From assembly GCA_041627895.1 (NCBI GenBank), contig JBFKQC010000007.1, positions 18,165 to 82,164 of the forward strand: a DNA stretch of 64,000 nt. Reading direction: 5' to 3'. Within the stretch, counting starts at the first letter, position 1. Every line of letters starts with the position of its first letter. A program made the translations under genes and the position numbers. The DNA is from JBFKQC01 sp041627895 (GTDB lineage Bacteria > Pseudomonadota > Alphaproteobacteria > Rhodobacterales > Rhodobacteraceae). This document shows positions 24,684 through 34,261 of this stretch, one piece after another. The notes beneath the pieces were generated by a model, which was not told where the DNA came from, did no database searches, and worked only from the letters and a program-made list of their open reading frames with translations.

Positions 24684-26639
24684 CTAGACCGTCCGCCGCC
24701 GCTGTCGCGCGGCGCCGCGCAGCGCCCCTGACAGTTCCGCGCGGGTCAGGGGCTTGACGAACAGCGGGATATCGTCGGCCAGCGACGCCGCGCCCCGGCC
24801 GCCCAGTTCGTGATGGCCCGACATCAGCGCGACCGGCAGCGACGGGCGCAGCCTGCGGGCCGCCTCGGCAAGGTCGGTGCCCTGCATCGGGCCGGGCATG
24901 GCGACGTCGCTCAGCACGAAGGTGATGTCGCCGCGCCGCTCCAGCAGTTCCAGCGCGCTTGCCGCGTCGGGCGCGGCGATCACGCGGTGGCTCAGGCGTT
25001 CGATCTGCCGGGTCATCACCTGCCGCACCGCGGGGTCGTCCTCGACCAGCAGCACCACTTCCTGCCCGTCCGCGACGGGCACTTCCGGGTCTTCGGGGGC
25101 CTCTCTGACCGGCGCGCCGCAGGTCGCCGGCAGAAAAAGCGTCACGCAGGTCCCTTCGCCCGGCGCTGACGCCAGGTGGACGTCGCCGCCCGATTGCCGC
25201 GCGAAGCCCAGGACCATCGACAGGCCCAGTCCCGATCCTCTGCCGATCTCTTTCGTCGTGAAGAACGGGTCGAACACCTGCCCGACGATCTCGGCCGGAA
25301 TCCCCGGCCCGTCATCGCGCACCAGGGTCGCGACATAGTCGGCGGGGTCGAGCTGAAGGCCCATCCGCGCGATGTCGCCGTCCTCCAGGCGCTCCCGCGA
25401 CACCAAGATGTCCAGCCGCCCGCCCCCCGGCATCGCATCGGCGGCATTCACCACAAGGTTCAGCAGCGCCGCCTCGAACTGTCCGCGGTCGACATGGGCG
25501 GGGCTTTGCGCGCCCTCTCCGGGCAGGGTCAGCTCGATATTGGCAGGCAGGGTCCGGCGCAACAGGACCGACATCTCGCGAAGCGCGGCGGATAGGTCGA
25601 CGTCCTCGGGCCGCAGCGGCGCCTTGCGGCCAAACGACAGAAGCTGGCTGGTCAGCGCGCTGCCGCGCGAGGTGGCCGAGACCGCCGCCGCGATCATCTC
25701 TTTGCGCTCGGCATCCGAGGCCGTCCCGTCCAGCATTTCGAGGTTGCCGAGGATCACAGACAACAGGTTGTTGAAGTCGTGCGCGACGCCGGCGGTCAGC
25801 TGCCCGATGGCCTCGAGCTTCTGGCTTTCGCGCAGCCGCGCCTCGGTCAGGCGCAGATCGGTCAGGTCCATGCTTGTGCCGATATGGCGCAGCACGGTGC
25901 CGTCGGCGGCGACCTCGGTTTCGATCAATTCGCGGATGTGGCGGACCGTGCCGTCCGCCCGGACCCCGCGATACTCGATCTGCTGCGGCTGGCCGCGTTT
26001 CAGCGCGGCGATCGAGGCGCGCACATGCGCCTTGTCGTCGGGATGGACGAAGCCCAGCGCGGGATCGTATCCGGCGGTCTGCTCGAAGAACTCTGCCACC
26101 GACAGCCCGAAATGCGCGGCGTGCTGCTGCGAGCAGTATTCGCAATTGCCGGTCTGCCCGTCGAAGGCGTAATGCCCGATTCCGGCGATCCGGACGGCGG
26201 ATTGCAGCCGGTTCTGGTTGACCTCGGCGTCGGTCTCGGTGCGGCGGCGCTGTTCGCGCTCGTCCACCAGTTCGCGCCGCAGCCGCTCGCGGTGGACCTC
26301 CAGTTCCGCGAAATGCGCGTCGTGCCGGCTGCGAAGCCGCCCCAGCAACGCGCCGGTGACGACATATAGCGCCATGCCGAGCGCGGCCGTGGGCAGGCTG
26401 CCGGTCAGCGTGGCCGGGCCTGACGCGATCATGTAGGCGTGCAGAACCAGAAGCGCGGCGAACCCGCCGGCGAGCGTTCCCCAGAACAGGCCGCCGGCGT
26501 AGGCTGCCAGCACGACACCGGCGCAGACCGCCAGAAACGGGACCGGAAATTCGAAACCGGTCGCATACGACAGCTCAATCCCGGCAATGATCGCAAGAAC
26601 GGGAACGAAGCCTGCAATCCCAAGCCAACGTGTCCTCAT
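24684..26639 (-). CDS. Hybrid sensor histidine kinase with PAS and receiver domains
   Basis: The 651-residue protein starts MRTRWLGIAGFVPVLAIIAG. Four membrane helices fill residues 1-115, then a short coiled coil, a PAS domain (FGLSVAEFFEQTAGYDPALG through VLRHIGTSMDLTDLR), a HisKA helix LEAIGQLTAGVAHDFNNLLS with the phospho-His, and an HATPase domain (NLVVNAADAMPGGG, RDDGPGIPAE, GSGLGLSMVLGFARQSGG). The C-terminal receiver has VVLLVEDDPAVR, the phospho-acceptor in VLSDVAMPG, and Lys in LFVKPLTRAE. The HDFNNLL form of the H-box is that of hybrid kinases without a dedicated output. The signal is unknown. It is divergent from lepB. Confidence 0.9.
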   Translation of the reverse strand: MRTRWLGIAGFVPVLAIIAGIELSYATGFEFPVPFLAVCAGVVLAAYAGGLFWGTLAGGFAALLVLHAYMIASGPATLTGSLPTAALGMALYVVTGALLGRLRSRHDAHFAELEVHRERLRRELVDEREQRRRTETDAEVNQNRLQSAVRIAGIGHYAFDGQTGNCEYCSQQHAAHFGLSVAEFFEQTAGYDPALGFVHPDDKAHVRASIAALKRGQPQQIEYRGVRADGTVRHIRELIETEVAADGTVLRHIGTSMDLTDLRLTEARLRESQKLEAIGQLTAGVAHDFNNLLSVILGNLEMLDGTASDAERKEMIAAAVSATSRGSALTSQLLSFGRKAPLRPEDVDLSAALREMSVLLRRTLPANIELTLPGEGAQSPAHVDRGQFEAALLNLVVNAADAMPGGGRLDILVSRERLEDGDIARMGLQLDPADYVATLVRDDGPGIPAEIVGQVFDPFFTTKEIGRGSGLGLSMVLGFARQSGGDVHLASAPGEGTCVTLFLPATCGAPVREAPEDPEVPVADGQEVVLLVEDDPAVRQVMTRQIERLSHRVIAAPDAASALELLERRGDITFVLSDVAMPGPMQGTDLAEAARRLRPSLPVALMSGHHELGGRGAASLADDIPLFVKPLTRAELSGALRGAARQRRRTV

Positions 26640-26850
26640 GCAACCAGTATTCCTGTTACGCGCGATCACTGATACCGCCACGATTGAGCATATGGCACTT
26701 CTGCGGGAAAGGAAAATGCAGACTCGCCCTGGCGGCGGTGCGTCCGGCCCGGCGACAAGCCGCCGCGCGGCCACCCCGCGCCCGCCCGCTGATCGCTTGA
26801 CACACGCTGCCTGCCCGCCCATGTAGCGCCGGACCGCAACGAGGCAGGAC

Positions 26851-27639
26851 ATGATGGCGACCAAGGCCGAACGGAAAGACGGGATCGTCGAGACGATCAA
26901 GACCATCGTCTACGCGCTGCTGATCGCCGGCGTCTTCCGAACGCTGTTCTTTCAGCCGTTCTGGATTCCCTCGGGCTCGATGAAGGACACGTTGCTGATC
27001 GGCGACTTCCTGTTCGTCAACAAGATGTCCTACGGCTATTCGCGCTATTCCTGCCCGTTCGCGATGTGCCCGTTCTCGGGCCGCATTTTCGGCAACGAAC
27101 CGCTGCGCGGCGACGTCGTGGTGTTCCGCCACCCGGTCACGGGAAGCGACTTCATCAAGCGGGTGATCGGCCTGCCCGGCGACAAGGTGCAGGTGAAGAA
27201 CGGCGTGCTTTTCATCAACGGGCAGGAGGCTCGGCAGACCCCGAACGGCAGCTTCGAGGAGACCTATGAAAAGCAGGGCCCGGTCGGCACCCTGCCACAA
27301 TGCTCGAACTCGGGCGTCGCGCTGGGCGCAACCTGCATCAAGCAGCGCTATACCGAGCAATTGCCCAGCGGCCCGACGCATTCGATCCTCGACATCCGCG
27401 CGACGCCGCTGGACGACACGCCGGTCTATACCGTGCCCGAGGGCCAGTTCTTCTTCATGGGCGACAACCGCGACAACTCGACCGACAGCCGCGTGCCGCA
27501 ATCGGCGCTGGGCGTCGGCTTCGTACCGTTCGAAAACCTGATCGGCCGGGCCGACCGGATCATGTTCTCGTCTGCCGGCCGCTCGATGCTGTTCTTCTGG
27601 ACTTGGCGCGGCGACCGGTTCTTCAAGGCGATCGACTAG
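26851..27639 (+). CDS. lepB: Signal peptidase I
   Basis: LepB cleaves signal peptides from exported proteins at the outer face of the inner membrane. The 262-residue protein has one N-terminal helix (IKTIVYALLIAGVFRTLFF), the catalytic Ser in PSGSMKDTLLIGDFLFVNK, the catalytic Lys in GSDFIKRVIGLPGDKVQVKN, and the box FFMGDNRDNSTDSR. It starts the run lepB, lepB2, rnc. Confidence 0.96.
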   Translation: MMATKAERKDGIVETIKTIVYALLIAGVFRTLFFQPFWIPSGSMKDTLLIGDFLFVNKMSYGYSRYSCPFAMCPFSGRIFGNEPLRGDVVVFRHPVTGSDFIKRVIGLPGDKVQVKNGVLFINGQEARQTPNGSFEETYEKQGPVGTLPQCSNSGVALGATCIKQRYTEQLPSGPTHSILDIRATPLDDTPVYTVPEGQFFFMGDNRDNSTDSRVPQSALGVGFVPFENLIGRADRIMFSSAGRSMLFFWTWRGDRFFKAID

Positions 27640-27679
27640 GCGTCGCGATGCCGGTGCGGGGCACAGCGGACACGGACGG

Positions 27680-28351
27680 ATGCTGAAGGCCCTCGGTGCG
27701 CTTTTCGCGCTGCCGCTGACGATTTGGCAGCCTTACTGGATTCCTGCCGGCAGCATGAAGCCGACGCTTCTGATCGGCGACTACATCGCCGTGCGCCCGC
27801 TGACCGGGGATGTGGCGCGCGGCGACGTCGTGGTGTTCCGCCACCCGGCCAGCGGCGTCGAATACGTCAAGCGCGTCGCCGGCCTGCCGGGCGACCGGGT
27901 GCAGATGCGGGACGGCGTGCTGGTGCTGAACGGCGCGCCGGTGCCGCAGGAACCCGCGGGCGACTTCGTCGAGCCCTACCTTCCGCAGGGCCGGCCCGGC
28001 AGCTTTCCGGCCTGTGCCGGCGATCCGCCCGCGGTCGGGGGGCAGTGCCGCAAGGCGCTGGCGGTCGAGTCCCTGCCGGGCGGCCCGAGCTATCGCGTGT
28101 TGAACATCCGCGACGGTTTCCTGGATGATACCGTGGAACTCACCGTCCCGGACGGCCATGTTTACGTGATCGGCGACAACCGCGACAACGCGCTCGACAG
28201 CCGCCTGCCGCGGACCGTCGGCGGCATCGGCCCCGTGCCGCTGGCCGACCTGGCCGGGCGCGTGGGCTTCGTGGTCTTTTCCTCGGCGGGCCGCAGCCTT
28301 TGGAATCCGGCGAACTGGCGCCCCGGGCGGTACATGAGGCCGGTCCGGTGA
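27680..28351 (+). CDS. Second signal peptidase I-type protease
   Basis: The 223-residue protein keeps the catalytic Ser in PAGSMKPTLLIGDYIAVRP, the Lys in VEYVKRVAGLPGDRVQM and the VIGDNRDNALDSRLPR box. Compared with LepB it is shorter and lacks the central Tyr/Cys-rich insertion; its N-terminal hydrophobic stretch (LKALGALFALPLTIW) is short. It is 40 bp downstream of lepB and overlaps rnc by 4 bp, so it arose by tandem duplication or was recruited into this operon. Likely active, perhaps on a narrower set of substrates. Confidence 0.9.
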   Translation: MLKALGALFALPLTIWQPYWIPAGSMKPTLLIGDYIAVRPLTGDVARGDVVVFRHPASGVEYVKRVAGLPGDRVQMRDGVLVLNGAPVPQEPAGDFVEPYLPQGRPGSFPACAGDPPAVGGQCRKALAVESLPGGPSYRVLNIRDGFLDDTVELTVPDGHVYVIGDNRDNALDSRLPRTVGGIGPVPLADLAGRVGFVVFSSAGRSLWNPANWRPGRYMRPVR

Positions 28352-29025
28352 AGCTGTCGGCCGAACTCAGGGCATTCTGCGACCGGCTGGGCCACCGCTT
28401 CGACGACCCCACGCTGCTGCTGGAGGCCGTCACGCACCCTTCCGTCGCCTCGCCCACGCGCCCCGACAACCAGCGGCTGGAATTCCTCGGCGACCGGGTG
28501 CTTGGGCTGGTGATGGCCGAGGCGCTGCTGCAGGCCGACCCGGCCGCCGCCGAGGGCAAGCTGGCGCCGCGCTTCAACGCGCTGGTCCGCAAGGAAACCT
28601 GCGCCGCCGTCGCGCGCGACCTGGGTCTCGGCGAGGTGCTGCGGCTGGGGCGGTCCGAAATGCTGTCGGGCGGGCGCCGCAAGGCGGCGCTCCTGGGCGA
28701 CGCGATGGAGGCGGTGATCGCCGCAGTCTATCGCGACGGCGGCTTCGGCGCGGCGCGGGCCGTGGTGCTGGCCGCCTGGGGCGACCGGATCGGCAAGGTC
28801 GAGGACGACGCCCGCGACGCCAAGACCAGCCTGCAGGAATGGGCGCAGGCCAAGGGGTTGCCGCCGCCCGACTATGTCGAGATCGCCCGCGAAGGTCCGG
28901 ACCACGCGCCGGTCTTCACCATCGAGGCGCGGCTGGAAGGCGGCCAGTCCGCCCGCGCCGAGGCACCGTCGAAACGCCGCGCGGAACAGGCCGCGGCCAG
29001 GGCGCTGCTGGCGCGCCTGACATGA
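28348..29025 (+). CDS. rnc: Ribonuclease III
   Basis: RNase III cuts double-stranded RNA in rRNA and mRNA maturation. The 225-residue protein starts at a GTG (28348) that overlaps the previous stop codon in a GTGA arrangement, pointing to translational coupling. The catalytic motif is RLEFLGDRVLGLVMAEALL, a second carboxylate region is LGDAMEAVIAAVY, and the C-terminal dsRNA-binding domain runs from KTSLQEWAQAKG to APSKRRAEQAAARALL. Confidence 0.96.
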   Translation: MKLSAELRAFCDRLGHRFDDPTLLLEAVTHPSVASPTRPDNQRLEFLGDRVLGLVMAEALLQADPAAAEGKLAPRFNALVRKETCAAVARDLGLGEVLRLGRSEMLSGGRRKAALLGDAMEAVIAAVYRDGGFGAARAVVLAAWGDRIGKVEDDARDAKTSLQEWAQAKGLPPPDYVEIAREGPDHAPVFTIEARLEGGQSARAEAPSKRRAEQAAARALLARLT

Positions 29026-29143
29026 GGGCCGGCTGCGCGGGCGCGGGCCCCGACGCGCCGCGCCGGGGCCGCGCATGACGAGAGTGCTGGCGATTCCGGC
29101 GAAACCGGTTTAGGTGCGCTCGCGAAACATGCGAGGACCCTCG

Positions 29144-30052
29144 ATGACCACCCGCGCCGGATTCGTCGCCCTGATCGGAGAGCCCAACGCGGGCAAGTCG
29201 ACGCTGCTGAACGCGATGGTCGGCAGCAAGGTCTCGATCGTCACCCACAAGGTCCAGACCACGCGGGCACGGATCAGGGGCGTCGCCATCGAGGGAGACA
29301 GCCAGATCGTCTTCGTCGACACGCCGGGCCTCTTTCGCCCGCGCCGGCATCTCGACCGCGCCATGGTCGCCGCCGCCTGGTCCGGTGCGGCGGATGCCGA
29401 CCTGACCCTGCTGATGATCGAGGCGCATCGCGGCATCACGGAAGGCGTGGAACGGATCCTCGAGGGACTCGCCGAACGCACCGCCGGCCGGCCAGTCGCA
29501 CTGGCGATCAACAAGATCGACCGGGTGAAGGCCGAAACCCTGCTGGCGCTGAGCCAGGAAATGAACGCCCGGTACGACTTTGCCCGCACCTTCATGATCT
29601 CGGCGGAAAAGGGCCATGGCGTCGCCGATCTCAGGGCCTGGCTTGCCGCCGAGATGCCCGAGGGTCCCTGGCTTTACCCCGAGGACCAGATCGCCGACCT
29701 GCCGATGCGGATGATTGCCGCCGAGATCACCCGCGAGAAGCTGACGCTGCGCCTGCACCAGGAACTGCCCTACCAGCTGACGGTGGAGACCGAGGCCTGG
29801 GAGGAACGCAAGGACGGCTCGGCCCGGATCGACCAGGTGATCTATGTCGCCCGCGACGGGCACAAGGGGATCGTGCTGGGCCGCAAGGGCGAGACCGTCA
29901 AGGCGGTGGGCCAGGCGGCGCGTGCGGAACTGGAAGAGATGCTGGGCCGCAAGGTGCACCTGTTCCTTCAGGTCAAGGTGCGGCCCGGATGGCAGGAAGA
30001 GGCAGAGCGCTATGCCGCGATCGGGCTCGATTTCTCCGATGGCAAGTCCTAG
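29144..30052 (+). CDS. era: GTPase Era
   Basis: Era is a small-subunit assembly GTPase that binds the 3' end of 16S rRNA. The 302-residue protein has G1 GEPNAGKSTLLNAMVG, G2 near TTRARIRGV, G3 FVDTPGLF, G4 INKIDRV, and a C-terminal KH domain (VIYVARDGHKGIVLGRKGET, LGRKVHLFLQVKV). I use the ATG at 29144, preceded by GCGAGGA; an upstream GTG at 29114 would add ten residues. Confidence 0.96.
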   Translation: MTTRAGFVALIGEPNAGKSTLLNAMVGSKVSIVTHKVQTTRARIRGVAIEGDSQIVFVDTPGLFRPRRHLDRAMVAAAWSGAADADLTLLMIEAHRGITEGVERILEGLAERTAGRPVALAINKIDRVKAETLLALSQEMNARYDFARTFMISAEKGHGVADLRAWLAAEMPEGPWLYPEDQIADLPMRMIAAEITREKLTLRLHQELPYQLTVETEAWEERKDGSARIDQVIYVARDGHKGIVLGRKGETVKAVGQAARAELEEMLGRKVHLFLQVKVRPGWQEEAERYAAIGLDFSDGKS

Positions 30053-30112
30053 GCGCGCGCGCCGCAATCCCGGCCCCGTTCCGCGAGGGGTGTCGGGCGA
30101 AGGCCCCGCACC

Positions 30113-30448
30113 GTGACCCTGCGCCTGACCGCCGAGCTTTGGGTGCAGGCCTACCTGACGCGGCTGAGGCTCGCCGACATCCCCGCTTTCGTGGTGGCGC
30201 GCGGCGATGACACCGCCGGCGCGGTTCTGGTCAAGCTCAACACGCTCGACGGGCAGGCCAGGGCGTTCCAGCGCAGCGTCGACATTTTCACCGGCGACCG
30301 GATCTGGGTGACGCTGGCCGAAGGTCCCGACGACGATGTCGAGGCCGCGATCGCAAAGCAGCGCAGCTTCGACCCCGACCTCTGGGTGATCGAGGTCGAG
30401 GACCGCGCCGGCCGGCACCTGCTGGATCAGCCGGGACTGGAAAGCTGA
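30113..30448 (+). CDS. DUF1491 family protein
   Basis: The 111-residue protein from a GTG start reads LTAELWVQAYLTRLRLADIP, then GAVLVKLNTLDGQARAF and DPDLWVIEVEDRAGRHLLD. This matches DUF1491, a small alphaproteobacterial family of unknown function usually encoded between era and recO, which is exactly its place here. Confidence 0.88.
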   Translation: MTLRLTAELWVQAYLTRLRLADIPAFVVARGDDTAGAVLVKLNTLDGQARAFQRSVDIFTGDRIWVTLAEGPDDDVEAAIAKQRSFDPDLWVIEVEDRAGRHLLDQPGLES

Positions 30449-30528
30449 GTTGCCGCCAACCGCGTCCGATCACCGGTGCAGCCGTTTCACGACGGTGGAT
30501 TTCGTTTCGGGCCCGAGGGATGCAGACG

Positions 30529-31743
30529 TCAACGATCGGCAATCTGGGCCGCAACCACACCGGCATCTTCGCCGACACCGCACAGCAAGGCGGACTTGCG
30601 CTTGCGCATGAAATGGAGGCCCACGAAGAAAAGGCTTGGTATCGCGGTGCTGGCCCCATCTTGCTGGATCGGAAAGCCCTGATCGTCGAACGCGCCGGGC
30701 CAGGGAAGCCACGAGCGGTAATCCGGCCGAAAACCTCCGGTCAAGATAACCGAACCAAATGGCTCCAGGTTCATGGACTCGATGCCGGTGTCCTCGAACG
30801 GCTCCGGGTCGGGAAGACCCGGGAAATCCAGTTCGGCAGAATTCGCATAGCCTTGGAAGTGATCTCGCAATTGCATGAACTTCTGGTCACCCCAGCGCAC
30901 GCTGTCGGCCAGATCGGGGGCAAAACGCGCCTGGCCGTCTTCGACACCCAGGAGCCGGCCGGTCAGCGTGATTCCCTGGTCTGCGAGGGTGCGGTAGTGC
31001 AGATCGTGACCGCCGCCGTGCCCCGAAGCGAGGACATTTGCGAATAATCTTGCCTCTTTCGGAAGCGTGCCGGCATCGACATCCAGGAAGCCGGATTGCA
31101 GCAGCCACCACATAAGGTCCCGGCCTCCAAGGCGGCGCGGCGCCCAAGGAGCGCGTCCGCAGGCGAGAACGACGTTGCGTCCGGCCTCGGCCAATTCCTC
31201 GGACAGCTGACAGCCGGTCTGCCCGCTTCCGATGACAAGCACGTCGCCGGCAGGCAATTCGGCGACGCAGGAATAGGCCGTGCTATCCAGAACCCGCATA
31301 TGATCCGGAAACGCCGCGCCGCCGGCCGGAACGTGCGGCTTCTGATACGCCCCCGTGGACACGACCAGGTTTCTGGCCCGCATCGACCCGGAACCCTTCA
31401 GGTCCATTTCGAACCCTACGTCATCCCTTGCACGAACGGCCGAAATGGTCACGCCGGTCCGGACCGGGCAGCCGAATGAAGCCGCGTATCGTTCCAGGTA
31501 GGCGACGATGTCGTCGCGTGGCATGAAACCGTCGGGATCGTCTCCGTCATAGGCGAAACCCGGAAGTTGAACCGACCAGTTCGGCGTGACGAGGCAGAAA
31601 CTCTCCCAGCGGCCGGCCCATCCCGCGCCGATCCGGTCCCTCTCCAACACGATGTGATCGACATCACGGCGGCCGAGTTCGTAGCTGGCGGCCAGTCCGG
31701 CCTGACCTGCGCCGACAACGATGGTATCGAATTCCATGGTCAT
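30529..31743 (-). CDS. Flavin-containing monooxygenase-type oxidoreductase
   Basis: The 404-residue protein has an FAD-binding Rossmann motif TIVVGAGQAGLAASYELG at the N-terminus, a second, NAD(P)H-type nucleotide motif VLVIGSGQTGCQLSEELAEA near residue 175, and the FMO/CzcO-type context WESFCLVTPNWSVQLPGF. The C-terminal part (VILTGGFRPDYRSWLP, LFFVGLHFMRKRKSALLCGV) completes the fold. Substrate unknown. It lies reversed inside the otherwise collinear era-DUF1491-recO run, with somewhat lower G+C, which suggests later insertion. Confidence 0.85.
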   Translation of the reverse strand: MTMEFDTIVVGAGQAGLAASYELGRRDVDHIVLERDRIGAGWAGRWESFCLVTPNWSVQLPGFAYDGDDPDGFMPRDDIVAYLERYAASFGCPVRTGVTISAVRARDDVGFEMDLKGSGSMRARNLVVSTGAYQKPHVPAGGAAFPDHMRVLDSTAYSCVAELPAGDVLVIGSGQTGCQLSEELAEAGRNVVLACGRAPWAPRRLGGRDLMWWLLQSGFLDVDAGTLPKEARLFANVLASGHGGGHDLHYRTLADQGITLTGRLLGVEDGQARFAPDLADSVRWGDQKFMQLRDHFQGYANSAELDFPGLPDPEPFEDTGIESMNLEPFGSVILTGGFRPDYRSWLPWPGAFDDQGFPIQQDGASTAIPSLFFVGLHFMRKRKSALLCGVGEDAGVVAAQIADR

Positions 31744-31879
31744 GCACCGTCCCCCATTGGCTGCGGCACACTAACACAAACCGCCACGTCCGGTCGCGCC
31801 GGCAAATGTCATGCGTGTGGCGGGGGCTTGCCCGCAATTCCGCCTTGCCACCCCACGCGACCGGCGCCACTGTCGCGCC

Positions 31880-32605
31880 ATGGACTGGCACGACACCGGC
31901 ACCGTTCTCGCCGTGCGCCGCCACGGCGAAACCGCGGCGATCCTCGAGGTCTTCACCGGGGCGCATGGGCGCCATGCCGGCGTCGTGCGCGGCGCCACCA
32001 GCCGCCGGATCGCGCCGGCGCTGCAGCCGGGCACCGAGCTTGACGTCACCTGGCGCGCGCGGCTCGAGGAACATCTGGGCCATTTCACCGTCGAGCCGGT
32101 GAAGAGCCGCGCCGTGGCGCTGATGGGCGGGCGGCTGGAACTGGCGGCGCTGAACGCGGTCACGGCGCTTCTGGTCTTCGCCCTGCCGGAACGCGAGCCG
32201 CACCCGGCGCTCTACCGGCGCACCGTGGCCCTGCTGGACATGATCGGCGCAGACGACGCCTGGCCGCTGGCCTACCTGCGTTGGGAACTGGCGCTGCTGG
32301 AAGAGCTGGGGTTCGGCCTCGACCTCTCGGCCTGCGCCGCCACCGGCGCGCGCGACGGGCTCGTCTACGTGTCGCCGAAATCCGGGCGTGCCGTGTCGGC
32401 GGGCGGGGCGGGCGCGTGGACGGACAAGCTGTTGCCCCTGCCGCCATGCCTCGCGGGCACCGGCGACGGCACCGCCGAAGAGATCGCGCAGGGCCTGCGC
32501 ACCACCGGGCATTTCCTGCATGCCTGGCTGGCGCCCGCCCTCGGCGACCGGCGGCTGCCGGCGGCGCGCGACCGGTTCGCCGATCTTCTGGCGCGTCAGT
32601 CCTGA
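31880..32605 (+). CDS. recO: DNA repair protein RecO
   Basis: RecO helps load RecA at gaps through the RecFOR pathway. The 241-residue protein starts MDWHDTGTVLAVRRHGETAA, an N-terminal OB fold, continues with ILEVFTGAHGRHAGVVRGA, and has the helical domain WPLAYLRWELALLEELGFGL with DLSACAATGA. The ATG at 31880 is chosen; the 23 residues read upstream are not conserved in type. Its end overlaps the convergent META-domain gene by 10 bp. Confidence 0.93.
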   Translation: MDWHDTGTVLAVRRHGETAAILEVFTGAHGRHAGVVRGATSRRIAPALQPGTELDVTWRARLEEHLGHFTVEPVKSRAVALMGGRLELAALNAVTALLVFALPEREPHPALYRRTVALLDMIGADDAWPLAYLRWELALLEELGFGLDLSACAATGARDGLVYVSPKSGRAVSAGGAGAWTDKLLPLPPCLAGTGDGTAEEIAQGLRTTGHFLHAWLAPALGDRRLPAARDRFADLLARQS

Positions 32606-32982
32606 TCGGCGCGGAACACCATCTCGCCGCCTGCGTCGTTCGACAGGACCAGCGTGTCGCCAACCGCCTCTGCCAGGGTCATCGACCGCAGCGCCGCGAA
32701 GAACGCCGTCTCCGAGCCAAGGTCCGGGCAGGCCCGCTGTGTCGCGACGATCGCCTCGACCCCGAACCAGGGATAGGGCGCCGTCTGGCGCGCGCTGTAG
32801 CGGTTGCACGGCGCCTCGCCCTCGATCACCCCGGCGCGCGGAAAGCCGATCGTCGCCCGTGCCGCGAAGGCCGCGCCGTTCAGGGTCTCCAGCCGATAGA
32901 CCGCCTGCGCATAGCCCGACACGGTTTCGTCCTTCAGCCAGGCTGACAGGAAGATCGGCAGGGTCAGAAACAGGCGCAGCAT
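32596..32982 (-). CDS. META-domain (HslJ-like) exported protein
   Basis: The 128-residue product starts MLRLFLTLPIFLSAWL, a short signal peptide or anchor, followed by YRLETLNGAAFAARATIGFP, RAGVIEGEAPCNRYSARQTA and FFAALRSMTLAEAVGDTLVL. The pattern, with the G-x-APCNRY turn, fits the META domain of heat-shock protein HslJ. Function unknown. It converges on and overlaps recO. Confidence 0.75.
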   Translation of the reverse strand: MLRLFLTLPIFLSAWLKDETVSGYAQAVYRLETLNGAAFAARATIGFPRAGVIEGEAPCNRYSARQTAPYPWFGVEAIVATQRACPDLGSETAFFAALRSMTLAEAVGDTLVLSNDAGGEMVFRADQD

Positions 32983-33094
32983 GGGGCCGAGCCTGCCACG
33001 GGTTGCCCTGCGTCGCCAGCCGCCTTGCGGCGGAACTTGCCTTTCCACCGGCAATCCAACAGAACGGCAACGGGATCAGACGGGGCGCCAGACC

Positions 33095-34261
33095 ATGAAG
33101 ACCATCGCCGGGTTCGACCGCATCGGGGAGGAAAACGCCTTTGCCGTCCTGGCGCGCGCGGGCGAACTGGCCGCCGTCGGCATGGACGTGATCAACCTCG
33201 GGATCGGCCAGCCGGATTTCCCGACGCCTGAGAACATCGTCGAGGCCGCCGTCAAGGCGCTGCGCGACGGGCACCACGGCTATACGCCGGCCACCGGCAT
33301 TCCCCAGCTGCGCGAGGCGGTCGCCGCCGACCTGCACCGCCGTTACGCGGCCGAGGTCAACCCCGACAACGTGCTGATCGTGCCGGGCGGCAAGGTGACG
33401 ATGTTTGCCGCGATCCTGATGTTCGGCGAGCCCGGCGCCGAAATCCTCTATCCCGACCCGGGCTTTCCGATCTACCGCTCGATGATCGAGTTCACCGGGG
33501 CGAAACCGGTGCCGATCCCGATCCGCGAGGAAAACGGCTTCGCGTTTTCCGCCGAGGAGACGCTTGCGCTGATCACCGACCGCGCGCGGCTGATCATCCT
33601 GAACTCGCCCGCCAATCCCTGCGGCGGGGTCACGCCGCGGGCCGAGGTCGACCGGCTGGTCGCCGGTCTCGCGGACTGGCCCGAGGTTGCGGTGATGTCC
33701 GACGAAATCTACGACCAGATGCTCTATGACGGCGAGGAACACGTCACGCTGCTGGGCTATCCAGAGATCCGTGACCGGCTGATCCTTCTGAACGGCTGGT
33801 CCAAGACCTACGCCATGACCGGCTGGCGGCTCGGCTATTCCGTCTGGCCGAAACCCTTGTACGACAAGGCGCGCAAGCTTGCCGTCAACGCCTGGTCCTG
33901 CGTCAACGCGCCGGCGCAATGGGCCGCGCTCGAGGCGCTGACCGGCCCGCAGGATGCCGTGGGCCAAATGGTCGCCGCCTTCGACGCCCGCCGCAAGCTG
34001 GTGGTCGAACTGGCCAACGACCTGCCCGGCGTGTCATGCATCACCCCCAAGGGCGCGTTCTATGCCTTCCCGAACGTGCGCGAAACCGGCTGGAAGGCCA
34101 AGGCGCTGGCCCGCGAGCTTTTGGAGAAAACCGGCGTCGCCACCATCGGCGGCCCGGATTTCGGCGTGCTGGGAGAGGGTTACATCCGGCTGAGCTACGC
34201 CAACAGCCGCGAGAACATCGAGCGCGCGCTGGCGCGGATGGCGGGGTTTCTGGCGCGGTGA
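33095..34261 (+). CDS. Class I/II pyridoxal-phosphate aminotransferase
   Basis: The 388-residue enzyme has the fold type I features: NLGIGQPDFPTPENIVEAAV near the start, YTPATGIPQLREAVA, the LNSPANPCGGV segment, SDEIYDQMLYDG, the PLP-lysine motif NGWSKTYAMTGWRLGYSV, and the carboxylate-binding RLSYANSREN near the end. The closest type is the aspartate/alanine/aromatic aminotransferase AT-I subgroup. The substrate cannot be fixed from sequence. Confidence 0.9.
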   Translation: MKTIAGFDRIGEENAFAVLARAGELAAVGMDVINLGIGQPDFPTPENIVEAAVKALRDGHHGYTPATGIPQLREAVAADLHRRYAAEVNPDNVLIVPGGKVTMFAAILMFGEPGAEILYPDPGFPIYRSMIEFTGAKPVPIPIREENGFAFSAEETLALITDRARLIILNSPANPCGGVTPRAEVDRLVAGLADWPEVAVMSDEIYDQMLYDGEEHVTLLGYPEIRDRLILLNGWSKTYAMTGWRLGYSVWPKPLYDKARKLAVNAWSCVNAPAQWAALEALTGPQDAVGQMVAAFDARRKLVVELANDLPGVSCITPKGAFYAFPNVRETGWKAKALARELLEKTGVATIGGPDFGVLGEGYIRLSYANSRENIERALARMAGFLAR

